The notes beneath the pieces are model-generated. The model saw nothing but the letters and a program-made list of their open reading frames with translations. It did not search any database and was not told the DNA's origin. Below, piece after piece: positions 6,884-15,645 of a stretch of 28,606 bases of DNA. The position numbers were made by a program, and so were the translations under genes. Each line of letters opens with the position of its first letter. Within the stretch, counting starts at the first letter, position 1. The DNA lies in assembly GCA_036676195.1 (NCBI GenBank), contig JAKFDK010000076.1, positions 1 through 28,606 of the forward strand. The letters run 5' to 3'. This stretch comes from JAKFDK01 sp036676195. Lineage in GTDB: Bacteria > Bacillota > Sulfobacillia > Symbiobacteriales > ZC4RG38.

Positions 6884-9800
6884 CTAAATCCCCAGTCTGA
6901 CCGCGCGGATAACGTCCACGTGTTCATCGGCCAGGGCTTCCACCGGCATGGTCCGCAACAGGTGATATTCCCGTTCAGACAGGCCCAGTACCTGCAACTG
7001 CCGCCTGGCCACCTCATCGGCAATAGTCTCGCGCACTGACGCCTTGCCGGTGGCAGCCCGCAGCACGGCCACGAACCGCTCCAGGTTCTGCTTGTCCAGC
7101 CAGGCGGCATCCGGAGATTCTGCCCGCTTTCTGGCCTCATTCAGCCCCCGCCAGTAAACCTGCCACACCCCGTCGCGAATCTCGGCCAGAAGCGCCGTAT
7201 CCCCGCCCAGGCGGGCGGCTTCGGCCACAAAGCGGGCGTGCAGGCGCAGGTCGTCGGCTTCGCGGACCAGCAAGGCGCCCAGGTACAGCGACCCCCGCTC
7301 CTCGGCCGCAAACCGCCGGGCCAGCGCCACCACATGCAGGGTGAGCCCGCCGCCCCTGGCCCGGGCAGTTCCCACACCAGGCGGAAGAACTTCACCAGCC
7401 CGGACGTGACGCCCACCGCCAGCAGGCCGCCCAGGGCGATCACGGCGCCGCCTACGGTCAGCGGCGGCCCCAGGTTGGCGCTGGCCTCCATCACCAGACC
7501 GGCCACCCAGCCCACGCTGTAGCCCAGGGCCCAGGGGACAAAGCGCTCATCATCCTGGCCGAAGGGCGACTTCTGCACCAGGATGGTGCCCACCGCCTCG
7601 GCAAGGCCGGCGGCGATCTCGGCCCGCTCCGCCCACAGTTGCGCCACCGCCTGGCGTACCTCGGCCAGGAACTGCGTGCGGTACTCGGCATCCTTCACGA
7701 ACCGGGCCAGGGCGGTCAGGCTGGCGGGGATGCCTGACCATTCGGTCATGTCCCCTTCCAGGCTGAAGTAGCCGCCGTCGGCCAGGCCCTGGCTGAGGCC
7801 CCGCAGCAGGGCCCGCAGCGCCTCGCACCCTTTATCAGCCGGTGCGATTTCGCCGGTGGCTTCCAGCAGGAACCGGGCAGCGTCGGCGCAGGGCAGGCCG
7901 TCCGGCTCGCGCATGTCCCAGGGGGTCAGGGCGGTATCCTTGAACTGGACCATTTGCGCTACCAAGTCCGTCGGCTCATCTACCTGTGGCGTGCGAATCA
8001 GCCAGCGTAGAAGGCCCGGCCCCAGAATGCCCCCCTGCGCCAGGCCCTGGCCGGTGAACACAGGCCGGAGCAGGGTTTCCTGCTCGCCCAGCAGGCCGTT
8101 GGTGCCATTGCCCAGGTAGTAGCCGCTGGCGCCGGTGTTCGGGTCGATCAGGATATAGCCGCCGGTCCGGTACGCCATGTAGGGCGCCACCACCAGCAGG
8201 CCCTGGTCGAAGGCTTCCTGTATATGCGCCTGGGTGCCGGCATCGGCGGCCACCTGCGGCAGGGCATCATCGCCGTTGGCCCGGCAGACCCAGTGAATGG
8301 TCGCATGCCGGTCAGCCGCCGGGCGCTGTCTTCCACCTGCGCCTGGTACTGCCAGGCCAGGGCAGCCAGCGTGGCGCCGGTGGGTCCGCCGGCCGTCACC
8401 CCGGCTGCGCCGAGGGCGGACTGCACCTGATTCCGGGCGGCCTGGGCCGGGGTGGCGGTGCCGGTCACCAGCAGGCCATAGGCAGCACCGGCGCTGAGGG
8501 TATGGCTGACCTGCTCCTGCCAGGTACCGGCCTGGACCGCGACCTGAAGCGGCACCGGGCTGCCGCCGGGCACCGGGTCGCCCCGGCCCAGATCCTGTGC
8601 GCCCAGGCGCAGCACCGGCCGGTAGGTCACCAGGTACGACGGCACCCAGCTTCCCCACCAGCGCTGCAGCACGGCGGCATCGTCGGCCGTGGCCGGTTCA
8701 AACGCCAGTTGCAGGGCGCCGGTGCCGGCTCGAGCCAGGGGCAGTTCCACCTGCAGGCCGGGCAGTTCTACCCGCACGTTTCCGGCCCAGGCGGCCGGCA
8801 GGGCGGCGGCGGTGCAGGCTTCCCGGGCCGGTCGCAGCAGCGGGCGGGGCGGGCTGCCGACGCCGGTACCGCCGCCGGTGTTGGTGCTACCGGCGTTTTC
8901 CTCCTGATTGTCATAACGGGGCAGCGTTGCCGCCAGCGGCGAGCGGTCGCGCACTGTATAAATGTACTGGGAAAGGTCCAGGTCGGGCGTCCAGCGCACC
9001 CGGGCCAGGGGCTGCTGCCGCCAGACCGGCTCGGCGGCATGCCAGCGGCCGTTCTCCCAGTACTCCACCCACACATGGGGCAGGGTCAGTTCCAGCACCT
9101 GGCGGTGTGACCCGATCTGCACCTGCAGCGGAATGCCGGCCGCCGCCAGGAATTTCTTGGCGGCCTCGCCGCTTTCCAGGCCCAACAGCGCCACCCAGTC
9201 GGCCGGCTGCAGGCTGACATAGCCGGTGCCGTAGCGGGCCGGCACGCCGGCCAGGCGCAGCAGGGTCACCAGCAGGGTGGCGGCGTCGGCATCGTTGGCC
9301 CGGCCGGCGGCCAGCACCTGGGCCGGGTCCCGCTGGCGGGCGGGATACCAGTCTGGCTGCACCCGCCGGGCCACCCAGGCGGCCAGGCCGGCCGGGCGGG
9401 GGCCGGCCTCGGCCACGGCTGCCTGCAGGGGCGCCAGCGCTTCGGGGTCCATGGCCTCCGGGGGCAGGTCCAGTGCCTGGTCGGCCCACTCCGGGTCTCC
9501 TGTAGACACCGGCAGCGGCCGTTCCGGCGCCAGGGGCGGCACGGCCATGATCACCGGTTGGGCGGCCCGGACCGGGCCAAAGGGCAGGGCCTTCAGATCG
9601 GGCACCACCGGCGCCGGGCGCCCGGCGGCCAACATGGCTGCCAGAGGCCGGAAGTTTGCCGGGATTGGGTCCCGGATCAGGGTATCCAGTTGCCTGTTCA
9701 GTTCGGCCAGGCGCGCCTGCACCTGCCGAGCCGCCTGCGCGTGCCGGGCACGGACGGTGGCGGGGAACCCGGCCTGTGCCAGGTAGCGGCCAAGGGCGGC

Positions 9801-10127
9801 CAGTTCGGCGGCAATGCCTTCGGTGGCAACCGCCAGGCGCTGCTGCTCCAGCTCCAGTACATACCCCCAGCCAGCCAGGGTATCATTGGCTGCGACCTCA
9901 GGCTGCATGGCGTCTGTGGTTTCCTGCAGGCCATCCAGCAGCCCGGAAAGAATCATACCGGCCTGCTGGTTCGGCAGCGGCATTGCTTGAGCAGGGCTTG
10001 CCGGCCCGCTTCCGGCCTGCGCCGGCGGCATGGCCACCGCCTGTACCAGCAGGCACACGATTAACAGGAGTGAAACCCGTCGCACCGCCCCCGGCACCGG
10101 GGCGCCCGTCTGCGCTTTTTTGTGCAT
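6884..10127 (-). pseudogene. Secreted transglutaminase-like protein, two frameshifts
   Basis: About 1,080 codons if two single-base shifts are repaired, near 8310 and near 7360 (in a G/C run). The N-terminus has a signal peptide (RRVSLLLIVCLLVQAVAMPP, then AQA cleavage). Residues ~85-150 are helical. Residues ~260-380 form a transglutaminase-like core with ANDADAATLLVTLLRLAGVP, ARYGTGYV and HVWVEYWENGRWHAAEPVW. The position normally holding the catalytic Cys is Ala/Thr, so it is probably not a protease or crosslinker of the usual type. A hydrophobic helix is near the C-terminal third (GGAVIALGGLLAVGVTSGLV). No good ribosome site precedes ATG 10127. Frames before and after each shift give clearly coding-like peptides, so this is recent decay or sequencing error. 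Confidence 0.75.
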
Positions 10128-10309
10128 CCAATTTCATAAACGGAAACCACATACATGAAGTTCTAGTTTTCCCATCTGTACAGGTCACATTTTTCCGGTT
10201 GTTGACTCGGCTACCTGCAGGTAACCGGTTTGCTACTTGCGTCGTACTGGCGTACAAGGACGCTCCGGAGTGGCCGGTGGGGGCGAGCGCAGGCACAGGG
10301 GACAATCAA

Positions 10310-10649
10310 GAAAAACCAAACGGCCCACCACCCTTCGACAAGGTTGGCGGGCCGTTTGTGCCATGGTACCAATGGGTGGAGCTGTTGCGGGCCAGTGGAG
10401 AAAGGAGGCTGCCAAACGATGAAGATCAGGGTTGAGCTGGATCCGTCAGAACTGGCCTTCTGGCTCATCTTGCTTCTGATTCGCCTGGCGCTTCCGCTAT
10501 CACATAGCGGGGGCGGTCGACCATGCGGTCGGGCGCCACCGTCACGTATAGGGTCCAACGGCGGCTGCAGACTCCCGAGCGTCCGTGAAAACGGGCGCCC
10601 GTCCGCTTCTGTTGCTATTGTATCCGCCCGGGCACCCTGGTATACATCC
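10310..10649 (+). repeat. Dispersed repeat copy A
   Basis: Near-complete copy, most similar to copy E. The first hairpin has arms at 10321-10330 and 10345-10354 with one A.C mismatch (CGGCCCACCA). The ribosome site AAAGGAGG is present, and the ORF starts at 10419. The loop of the palindrome CCGCTAT/ATAGCGG reads CAC instead of AGC or AAC, which removes the stop codon while leaving the stem intact. The inner stem GACC/GGTC is kept; the last hairpin has partly mismatched arms. The copy ends TATACATCC, directly abutting the hydantoinase-B fragment on the other strand. Confidence 0.9.
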
Positions 10650-10760
10650 GCCGCTCTTCAAAGGTGGCCGACCAGCAGGCCGCCCAGGTCACACCCGAGG
10701 GACCCCGCGGCTGCAGGTCAGAATTCGTCCAGTCCACCGTCACCTGGTCGCCGGCGATGA
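10419..10760 (+). pseudogene. Small hydrophobic peptide ORF of copy A, stop codon lost
   Basis: The first 27 codons correspond to the peptide of the other copies: it starts MKIRVELD, then a hydrophobic helix ending LLLIRLALPL. Where the others have TAG/TAA this copy has TCA (10500-10502). The frame then reads through 86 further codons of repeat structure and neighbouring hydantoinase sequence, which look non-coding. The AAAGGAGG site is intact. The family member is probably inactive, or makes an extended product. Confidence 0.6.
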
Positions 10761-11398
10761 TCAGCTTGCAGTGCACCTTCACCGGCGGGCGGCCGGGAGC
10801 CACCTCGTCCTGGTCCACGTAGTCCACAAACTCGTAGGTGCCGTCCGACAGTTGGGCCACTTCCTTGCGGAAGATGCGCTCGGAGTAGTTCATCGACTCC
10901 TCAAACGCCTGCGCCACCACGTCTTTGCCGTACTTGGTCACATACTCCAGCATCCGCTTTTCCATCTGCACCGTTGCCTGGTACTGGGCCAGCAGGTCGC
11001 CGATCGCCTCGTGCGGCAGGCGGATATTCAGCTTCAGCAGTTCCCAGATTTCCTTGCACAGCTTGTCGTTGTCGTACAGCTTGATCACCGGCACGAAAGA
11101 TCCTTCCGCCCAGCACGAGGTGGCCATCGGGTTGAAGGTGCCGGGGACGGGGCCGCCCACGTCGGTTCAGTGGCAGAGGGCGATGGTGAAGCAGAAGACC
11201 TCGCCGTACACAAATACCGGGCGGATCAGGCGGATGTCCTGGGCATGGGTGCCGCCCCGCCAGGGGTCGCTGAAGGCGTACACATCGCCGGGGTGGAACT
11301 CCGGCACGTCTGCCAGCACGGCCTTCATGGTGGCTTCAAAGGTACCCAGGTGCGGCGTCTGGTCGCGGGTGCCGTGGGCCACCAGCCGCAGGCCACCT
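10645..11398 (-). pseudogene. Hydantoinase B/oxoprolinase (HyuB) fragment 1
   Basis: Covers the N-terminal to middle part of an N-methylhydantoinase-B-type subunit (ATP-dependent ring opening of hydantoins or 5-oxoproline together with HyuA). Recognisable stretches are LVAHGTRDQTPHLGTFEATM, GDVYAFSDPWRGGTHAQDIR and, after an in-frame TGA at 11167-11169, TDVGGPVPGTFNPMATSCWA and DWTNSDLQPRGPSGVTWAAC. The TGA falls where a Trp would be natural, so it looks like a point nonsense mutation. The 5' end is fused at about 11398 to a PucR tail on the other strand; the 3' end stops at repeat copy A. Not functional. Confidence 0.85.
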
Positions 11399-11565
11399 GC
11401 AAGGATGTGTTTGTTCACATTAACACCCTGAATTACCGGCTGCGGCGCATCAGTGCAATCCTGGGCGTGGAACTGGACAGCCACACCGACCGCCTGAACC
11501 TGGACCTGGCCCTGCGGATTCTGGAGACGATCGACCCGAAACGGATGGATAGGTCCGCTAAGTAA
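11399..11565 (+). pseudogene. C-terminal tail of a PucR/CdaR-type regulator
   Basis: 55 codons ending in TAA: KDVFVHINTLNYRLRRISAI, LGVELDSHTDRLNLDLALRI and LETIDPKRMDRSAK. The VHxNTLxYRLxRI motif followed by an L-D-x(3)-DR-x-LxLALxxL segment is the C-terminal helix-turn-helix of PucR-family activators, which often control purine, hydantoin or amino-acid catabolism. The rest of the gene is missing: upstream of about 11399 the sequence belongs to hyuB on the other strand. Repeat copy B follows within 10 nt. Confidence 0.8.
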
Positions 11566-11571
11566 AGGAAT

Positions 11572-11904
11572 AAAATTCAAACAGCCCGCCACCCTTCGAC
11601 AAGGCTGGCGGGCTGTTTGTGCTATGCTGCCACTGTGGAGCTGTTCGCGGGCCAGTGGAAAGGAGGCGGCCAAACGATGAAGATCACGATTGAGCTTGAC
11701 ACTGCTTTCGTCTTCCTAGTCATTGTGATCCTGATTCGTATTGCGCTGCCGCTATAACATAGCGGTGGTACCTGGCCATTCGGCCGGGCACCGCCGTCGC
11801 ATGTGAATCCCGACGGCTGCTGCAGGCTCCCAGGCGCCCGTCTCCGGTGGCGGGCGCCTGTCCGTATTTCGATTGTATCCGCCCCAGCCGCCCGTTATAC
11901 ATCC
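11572..11904 (+). repeat. Dispersed repeat copy B
   Basis: Complete copy of the second subfamily (with C and D). First hairpin arms are CAGCCCGCCA (11582-11591) and TGGCGGGCTG (11606-11615), a compensated variant of the CGGCCC form in copy E. CCACTG/CAGTGG arms flank the region before the ribosome site AAAGGAGG. The ORF is 11677-11757. After the stop palindrome comes a stem CCTGGCC/GGCCGGG nested inside GGTGGT/ACCGCC, then a 10-bp hairpin CAGGCGCCCG/CGGGCGCCTG followed by TCCGTATTTCGATTG. It ends GTTATACATCC. Confidence 0.93.
11677..11757 (+). CDS. Small hydrophobic peptide, copy B (26 aa)
   Basis: Starts MKITIELD and ends LIRIALPL, with a continuous hydrophobic core (TAFVFLVIVI) between, enough for a single short membrane helix. 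AAAGGAGG lies 10 nt before the ATG. TAA lies within the palindrome CCGCTAT-AAC-ATAGCGG. Compared with copy E it lacks two codons in the variable segment. No family is recognised. The size and the short charged N-terminus before a helix recall type I toxin peptides or small membrane regulators, but no antisense RNA is demonstrated. Confidence 0.65.
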   Translation: MKITIELDTAFVFLVIVILIRIALPL

Positions 11905-11968
11905 GAACACCGGTTCCGTAAGCTGTGGCGACCCGGCCCGCGTGCTTCCAGATGAGGCCTGATGGCCC

Positions 11969-12455
11969 GGAACGTGTCAAGCAGTTTGAGACACCTGCTG
12001 CGCGTATTTAGTGAAGCATGTGCGTGTGTTGAATGGGACTAGACAAAATCATCAGTCACCTATTTGGACAAAGAAGGGGCCCCGAGTGAATTCGAACATG
12101 GAAATTCTTTCTTCTTATTCGTGGGTGGGCTTGGGTGCGTTAATCCATACGCTTGTCGGTACCTTCAGTGGCTTCGGGTATCTCCGGACAAAACGTTCAG
12201 GATGGGCCTCGTAAGCCGCAGTCAGCACCTGCTGGCGCTTCTCTGTTATCGGCTTGTCCGCAGAACCATCTGCGGCGTCAGAAGGCCGATCCCCCAGTGC
12301 CGGTGCACCTTGTTGTACCATTCAAAGAACCCCTGGCAGAAGGCGCGGGCATGCTCCTTGGACCCAAACTGCCTCGGGAAATCTGGCCGATATTTCAGGG
12401 TCTTGAATTGTGACTCCGAGTAGGCGTTGTCGTTGCTCGTGTGGGGACGGCTATG
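11969..12455 (-). mobile_element. Remnant of an IS3-family insertion sequence (3' part of orfB)
   Basis: The minus strand encodes the C-terminus of an IS3-group integrase-type transposase: HSRPHTSNDNAYSESQFKTL, EHARAFCQGFFEWYNKVHRH, then GIGLLTP. After a frameshift near 12290 come QQVLTAAYEAHPERFVRRYP and VWINAPKPTHE, ending in TAA at 12115. The second and third catalytic acidic residues' region and the DNA-binding orfA are largely gone. Behind the stop, about 120 nt lead to a GTGTCTCAAACTGCTTGACA segment (11974-11993 region) that resembles an IS end. The 5' side is joined to the hydantoinase-B fragment near 12455-12500. Inactive. Confidence 0.8.
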
Positions 12456-12462
12456 GTCCATC

Positions 12463-13046
12463 CGCACGATATACCGCATTTTAGAAGAGGGTAAGGAAGT
12501 CCAGGGGTAGGCCAGTACTTCCCGGTCGATCGCCTCAATCACCACGCCGTACACCCGCCGGGCCTTGTCAATGGTGAGATACTCGTCCACCACATCACTC
12601 AGCACCATTTTCGGATCCCGCTCCAGCGGGTTGCCGTAGCCGCCGCCACCAAGGAAAGGGCGCCCTGGCCGCCCTCCAGCCACAGGTACGACACAAAGGG
12701 CTGGCCGGTCCTGGGGTGAATGCCGCCGGTCATGCAGTTTTGCAGGTTTACCGTGCCAGCGTGCGCCCGGGCCGGATCGGTCCTGGCCCAGGCCAGCGCC
12801 CAGGCGCCCATCATGGCGGCGTCCACCTTTTCATAGGCACCGGCGCAGAACCCGGCCACCGGGGTGGGCTGAGCACATGGGTCACCGTGCCCGGCCTGGT
12901 GACAATGTTCACCGAACGGACAATGCCATGGTTCAGCGGCACCAGGTGCGGGAAGTAGTGCAGCGTGCCGTCAAAGGTGGCCGACCAGCAGACGGCCCAG
13001 GTCACGCCTGAGGGACCCCTGGGCTGCAGGTCCGAGTTAGTCCAGT
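12463..13046 (-). pseudogene. Hydantoinase B (HyuB) fragment 2, two frameshifts
   Basis: Covers the C-terminal half of a second hydantoinase-B gene: WTNSDLQPRGPSGVTWAVCW, HYFPHLVPLNHGIVRSVNIV, then (shift near 12865) GFCAGAYEKVDAAMMGAWAL and GGIHPRTGQPFVSYLWLEGG, then (shift near 12665) GGGGYGNPLERDPKMVLSDV and KARRVYGVVIEA, the typical GGxGYGxPLERDP end region. The first ~25 codons duplicate the last part of fragment 1 with many differences, so the two come from diverged paralogues, not from one split gene. The C-terminus is fused to the IS3 remnant. Confidence 0.83.
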
Positions 13047-13055
13047 AAGGCCCGG

Positions 13056-13157
13056 GTCACGGCCCTGTTGCAGCAACCGGTTTCGGTCGGGGTTGGTGCG
13101 GCCCTGCGGATTCTGGAGACCATCGACCCAAAACCGGTGGGCAGGTCCGCCAGATAA
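13056..13157 (+). pseudogene. Second, shorter PucR tail remnant
   Basis: The last 18 codons, ALRILETIDPKPVGRSAR plus TAA, match the end of the PucR fragment at 11399-11565, as does the sequence after the stop (AAAGGAA). Codons before 13103 no longer match. It precedes repeat copy C at the same distance as its counterpart precedes copy B, which shows that PucR tail plus repeat was duplicated as one block. Confidence 0.65.
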
Positions 13158-13160
13158 AGG

Positions 13161-13493
13161 AAGAAAAACCACCCAGCCCGCCACCCTTCGACAAGGCTGG
13201 CGGGCCGTTTGTGCTATGCTGCCACTGTGGAGCTGTTTGCGGGCCAGTGGAAAGGAGGCGGCCAAACGATGAAGATCACGATCGAGCTCAACCCTGCTTT
13301 CGTCTTCCTGCTCATTGTGGTTCTCATTCGCATGGCGCTTCCGCTATAACATAGCGGTGGCGCAAGGCCGTAAGGCCGGGCGCTGCCGTCACATGTAAAT
13401 CCCAACGGCGGCTGCAGGCTCCCGGGCGCCCGTCCAGAGCGGGCGTCCGTCCCTATTTCTATTGTATCCGCCCCAATGTCCAGTTATACATCC
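13161..13493 (+). repeat. Dispersed repeat copy C
   Basis: Close relative of copies B and D. The first hairpin has CAGCCCGCCA (13174-13183) against TGGCGGGCCG (13198-13207), a half-changed pair compared with B and E. CCACTG/CAGTGG arms before the ribosome site are intact. The ORF is 13269-13349. Inner stem GGCC-GTAA-GGCC follows, then the last hairpin CGGGCGCCCG/CGGGCGTCCG and a TATTTCTATTG tail. Only 107 bp separate its end from copy D, the one place where two copies are adjacent. Confidence 0.93.
13269..13349 (+). CDS. Small hydrophobic peptide, copy C (26 aa)
   Basis: Starts MKITIELN, core PAFVFLLIVV, ends LIRMALPL; TAA in the conserved palindrome. The residue after the acidic Glu is Asn where the other copies have Asp. 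Differences from copy B are conservative or synonymous (CTA/CTG, ATC/GTT, CGT/CGC). Ribosome site AAAGGAGG, 10 nt spacing. Confidence 0.65.
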   Translation: MKITIELNPAFVFLLIVVLIRMALPL

Positions 13494-13600
13494 GCCTGGG
13501 GGCAGGTGCCAACCGACCGCATTATGCGCTAATCCAAACCGGGCGGCCCCTTATCCGCCCACGGCGCCGCCTCGGAGGGGTGCGGGCCGACACCGGCGAG

Positions 13601-13933
13601 AAAAATCAAACAGCCCGCCACCCTTGGGCAAGGCTGGCGGGCTGTTTGTGCTATCCTGCCACTATGGAGCTGTTTGCGGGCCAGTGGAAAGGAGGCGGCC
13701 AAACGATGAAGATCACGATCGAGCTTGACCCTGGGTTCCTGCTCCTGCTCATCGTGCTTCTGATTCGACTGGCGCTTCCGCTATAGCATAGCGGTGGCGT
13801 GAGGCCGTAAGGTCGGGCGCTACCGTCACGTGTTTACTCCAACGGCGGCTGCAGGCTCCCGGGCGCCCGTTGCTCAGGCGGGCGGTCTCCGTCTGTTTTT
13901 ATTGTGTCCGCCCGGGCACCCCGTTATACTTCC
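13601..13933 (+). repeat. Dispersed repeat copy D
   Basis: First hairpin arms CAGCCCGCCA (13611-13620) and TGGCGGGCTG (13635-13644) are fully paired; the terminal loop is GGGC instead of CGAC, leaving the CCTT/AAGG stem. The ORF is 13706-13786. The inner stem after the stop is GGCC-GTAA-GGTC, with a G.U pair. Its last ten bases, GTTATACTTCC, overlap the 3' end of the acyl-CoA synthetase gene and supply that gene's TAA stop codon on the minus strand. Confidence 0.93.
13706..13786 (+). CDS. Small hydrophobic peptide, copy D (26 aa)
   Basis: Starts MKITIELD, core PGFLLLLIVL, ends LIRLALPL, TAG stop in the palindrome. It has the most Leu-rich core of the five. AAAGGAGG site as in B and C. If translated, it would be made from a short transcript bounded by the copy's first and last hairpins, or by read-through from copy C. 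Confidence 0.65.
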   Translation: MKITIELDPGFLLLLIVLLIRLALPL

Positions 13934-15456
13934 GCACACCGGGTCCGTAACGCCTTGCGGTCGATCTTGCCGAACACATTCCGGGGAATTTCCGCCACGA
14001 ACACGAAGCGGCGGGGGCGCTTATACGCAGCCAGATCCCCCCGGGTGCGGCACAGTTGCTCCAGGTCAGACTCGGTCAGCCCCGGGCGTGCCACCACACA
14101 GGCAGTCACCGTCTCCCCCCACTGCGGGTCCGGCAGCCCCACCACCCCGACATCGGCCACCAGCGGGTGGGTCCCCAGCACCGCCTCGACCTCCTGCGGA
14201 TACACGTTTTCACCGCCGGTAATAATCGTGTGATCCACGCGGTCCACAATCGTCAGATTCCCATCGGCGTCCATCTCGGCCACGTCACGGGTATAGAACC
14301 AGCCCTCCACCAGCTTCACATCACCGCCGGTGCCAGGGAAGTAAGCGTGCACCTGCTGGGGGCCGCGCACAATGATCTGCCCGCGCTCACCGGCGCTCAC
14401 CACATCGTCCGGTGTGGCCACGCCGTCGCCATCCACCCGGACCAGGCGGACCTGCCAGAAATGCGTGGCCCGGCCGATACCGGTCCACTGCTCGGGCGGA
14501 CAGTCCGCCGTACACATATACGTACTGTTGGCACAGTTCTCGGTCATGCCGTAAGTATTGGCCAGTTCACAGCCAAATACGGCCCTGGCCTCCTCGATCA
14601 GGGCCCGGCCGTAAGGGGAGCCACCCATGCGGATCAGGCGCAGGTTGCCCCTGGCAAAGCCCAGTTCCCGGGCCGTACGGGTCAGGTCCGATACCTGGGT
14701 GGGCACCGCCATCATTTCCGTCACACGGTGCTGCTGGGCCAGACGCAGGACTTCGGCTGCCTGATAGCGGCCGTCCAGCACAAAGGTGGCACCCAGCACC
14801 AGGTAAGAGATCCAAAAGTTCAGCGCGCCACCGTGAATCAGGGGTGCAGGCGAAATCCCGATACTCCGGCGCGACAGGCCCATCTCCAGCGCATATTGAA
14901 GGCCGGACGTGATCTGGGTCCGCTGGGTATAGGCCGCCCCCTTGGGCAACCCGGTGGTGCCAGATGTATAAATCACCGCAGAGAAGTCGTCCGGCCCCCT
15001 GGGCACCGCCTGCACCGGCGGTCCCGCCGGAACCGCGGCCAGGCTGACCACATCGGCCGGCCAGTCCGCGGCGGGGGCGCCGGCCGCCACCCGCACGCAG
15101 CCCTCCCGCGCCGGGACCTTGCTCAGAAAGTCAGGACTAAAGATAATCGCGCGGGCATGAACCCGCGCCATGATGTCCCCGATGTTTTGGGCGGTCAGCC
15201 GAAAGTTCCACAGGTGAATCACAGCACCGAGCTTTTGCAGGGCCAGAAAGGCCAGCACAAAGTCCAGGGTATTCCAGGTCATGAGCCCCACGCTGTCGCC
15301 GGCAGCCACACCATACTGGGCCAACAGCCGCGCCACCCCGTCCACTTCGCGCTCCAGTTCTGCGAAAGTCAGACGCCGCTCAGCCGTGATGTAAGCCAGA
15401 TGTCGGGGCCGTTCCTGCACGTGTTTCTCCAGCACAGCGATCAAGTTTACATACAA
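13924..15456 (-). CDS. AMP-forming acyl-CoA synthetase (class I ANL)
   Basis: Activates a carboxylic acid with ATP to the acyl-adenylate and transfers it to CoA; 510 aa, typical length. Motifs: ATP-binding YTSGTTGLPKG (163-173), TYGMTE (301-306), WFYTRD (386-391, Asp391), DRVDHTIITGGENVYP hinge region (405-420) and the C-terminal catalytic Lys497 in FGK. Substrate cannot be told; residues IHGGALNFW near 207-215 resemble medium- or long-chain acid ligases. The start is TTG at 15456 with AGGAGG 8 nt upstream. It is transcribed divergently from the Crp/Fnr gene. The stop codon lies inside the tail of repeat copy D. Confidence 0.92.
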   Translation of the reverse strand: MYVNLIAVLEKHVQERPRHLAYITAERRLTFAELEREVDGVARLLAQYGVAAGDSVGLMTWNTLDFVLAFLALQKLGAVIHLWNFRLTAQNIGDIMARVHARAIIFSPDFLSKVPAREGCVRVAAGAPAADWPADVVSLAAVPAGPPVQAVPRGPDDFSAVIYTSGTTGLPKGAAYTQRTQITSGLQYALEMGLSRRSIGISPAPLIHGGALNFWISYLVLGATFVLDGRYQAAEVLRLAQQHRVTEMMAVPTQVSDLTRTARELGFARGNLRLIRMGGSPYGRALIEEARAVFGCELANTYGMTENCANSTYMCTADCPPEQWTGIGRATHFWQVRLVRVDGDGVATPDDVVSAGERGQIIVRGPQQVHAYFPGTGGDVKLVEGWFYTRDVAEMDADGNLTIVDRVDHTIITGGENVYPQEVEAVLGTHPLVADVGVVGLPDPQWGETVTACVVARPGLTESDLEQLCRTRGDLAAYKRPRRFVFVAEIPRNVFGKIDRKALRTRCAEV

Positions 15457-15645
15457 TGCCCGTCCCTCCTCCCGACATGGCGGACAATGTCAACATTTTA
15501 GTTTCTACCACTCATGGCACTCACGGTGCCTGACCGTACGGGCTGAAACGATCCACATCCTTTCCCTGGCCATCCTTGCGCCGCTGGTACGCACCCGCCC
15601 GAAGCGCACGGCAAATTCCAGCTTTGCAGCCCTTTCTATCTTTTA

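Noticed and set aside
8224..9786. Several 60-200 codon plus-strand frames across the transglutaminase-like gene
   Set aside because: Low-complexity Ala/Arg/Pro/Gly peptides typical of GC-rich shadows; none has a ribosome site.
10212..10223. 12-bp perfect palindrome TACCTGCAGGTA
   Set aside because: A single short palindrome upstream of copy A without a second site or promoter context; could be chance.
10230..10418. Longer 176-codon frame containing the copy A peptide with an upstream start
   Set aside because: The upstream part translates the hairpin in all copies differently and has no ribosome site; the conserved start is the ATG behind AAAGGAGG.
10310..13933. CRISPR array or rRNA/tRNA cluster suggested by repeated hairpins
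   Set aside because: The repeat unit is ~335 bp with an internal ORF, spacing is irregular, and no tRNA or rRNA sequence is present.
14056..15501. 481-codon plus-strand frame opposite the acyl-CoA synthetase
   Set aside because: Antisense shadow; all ANL motifs are on the minus strand.
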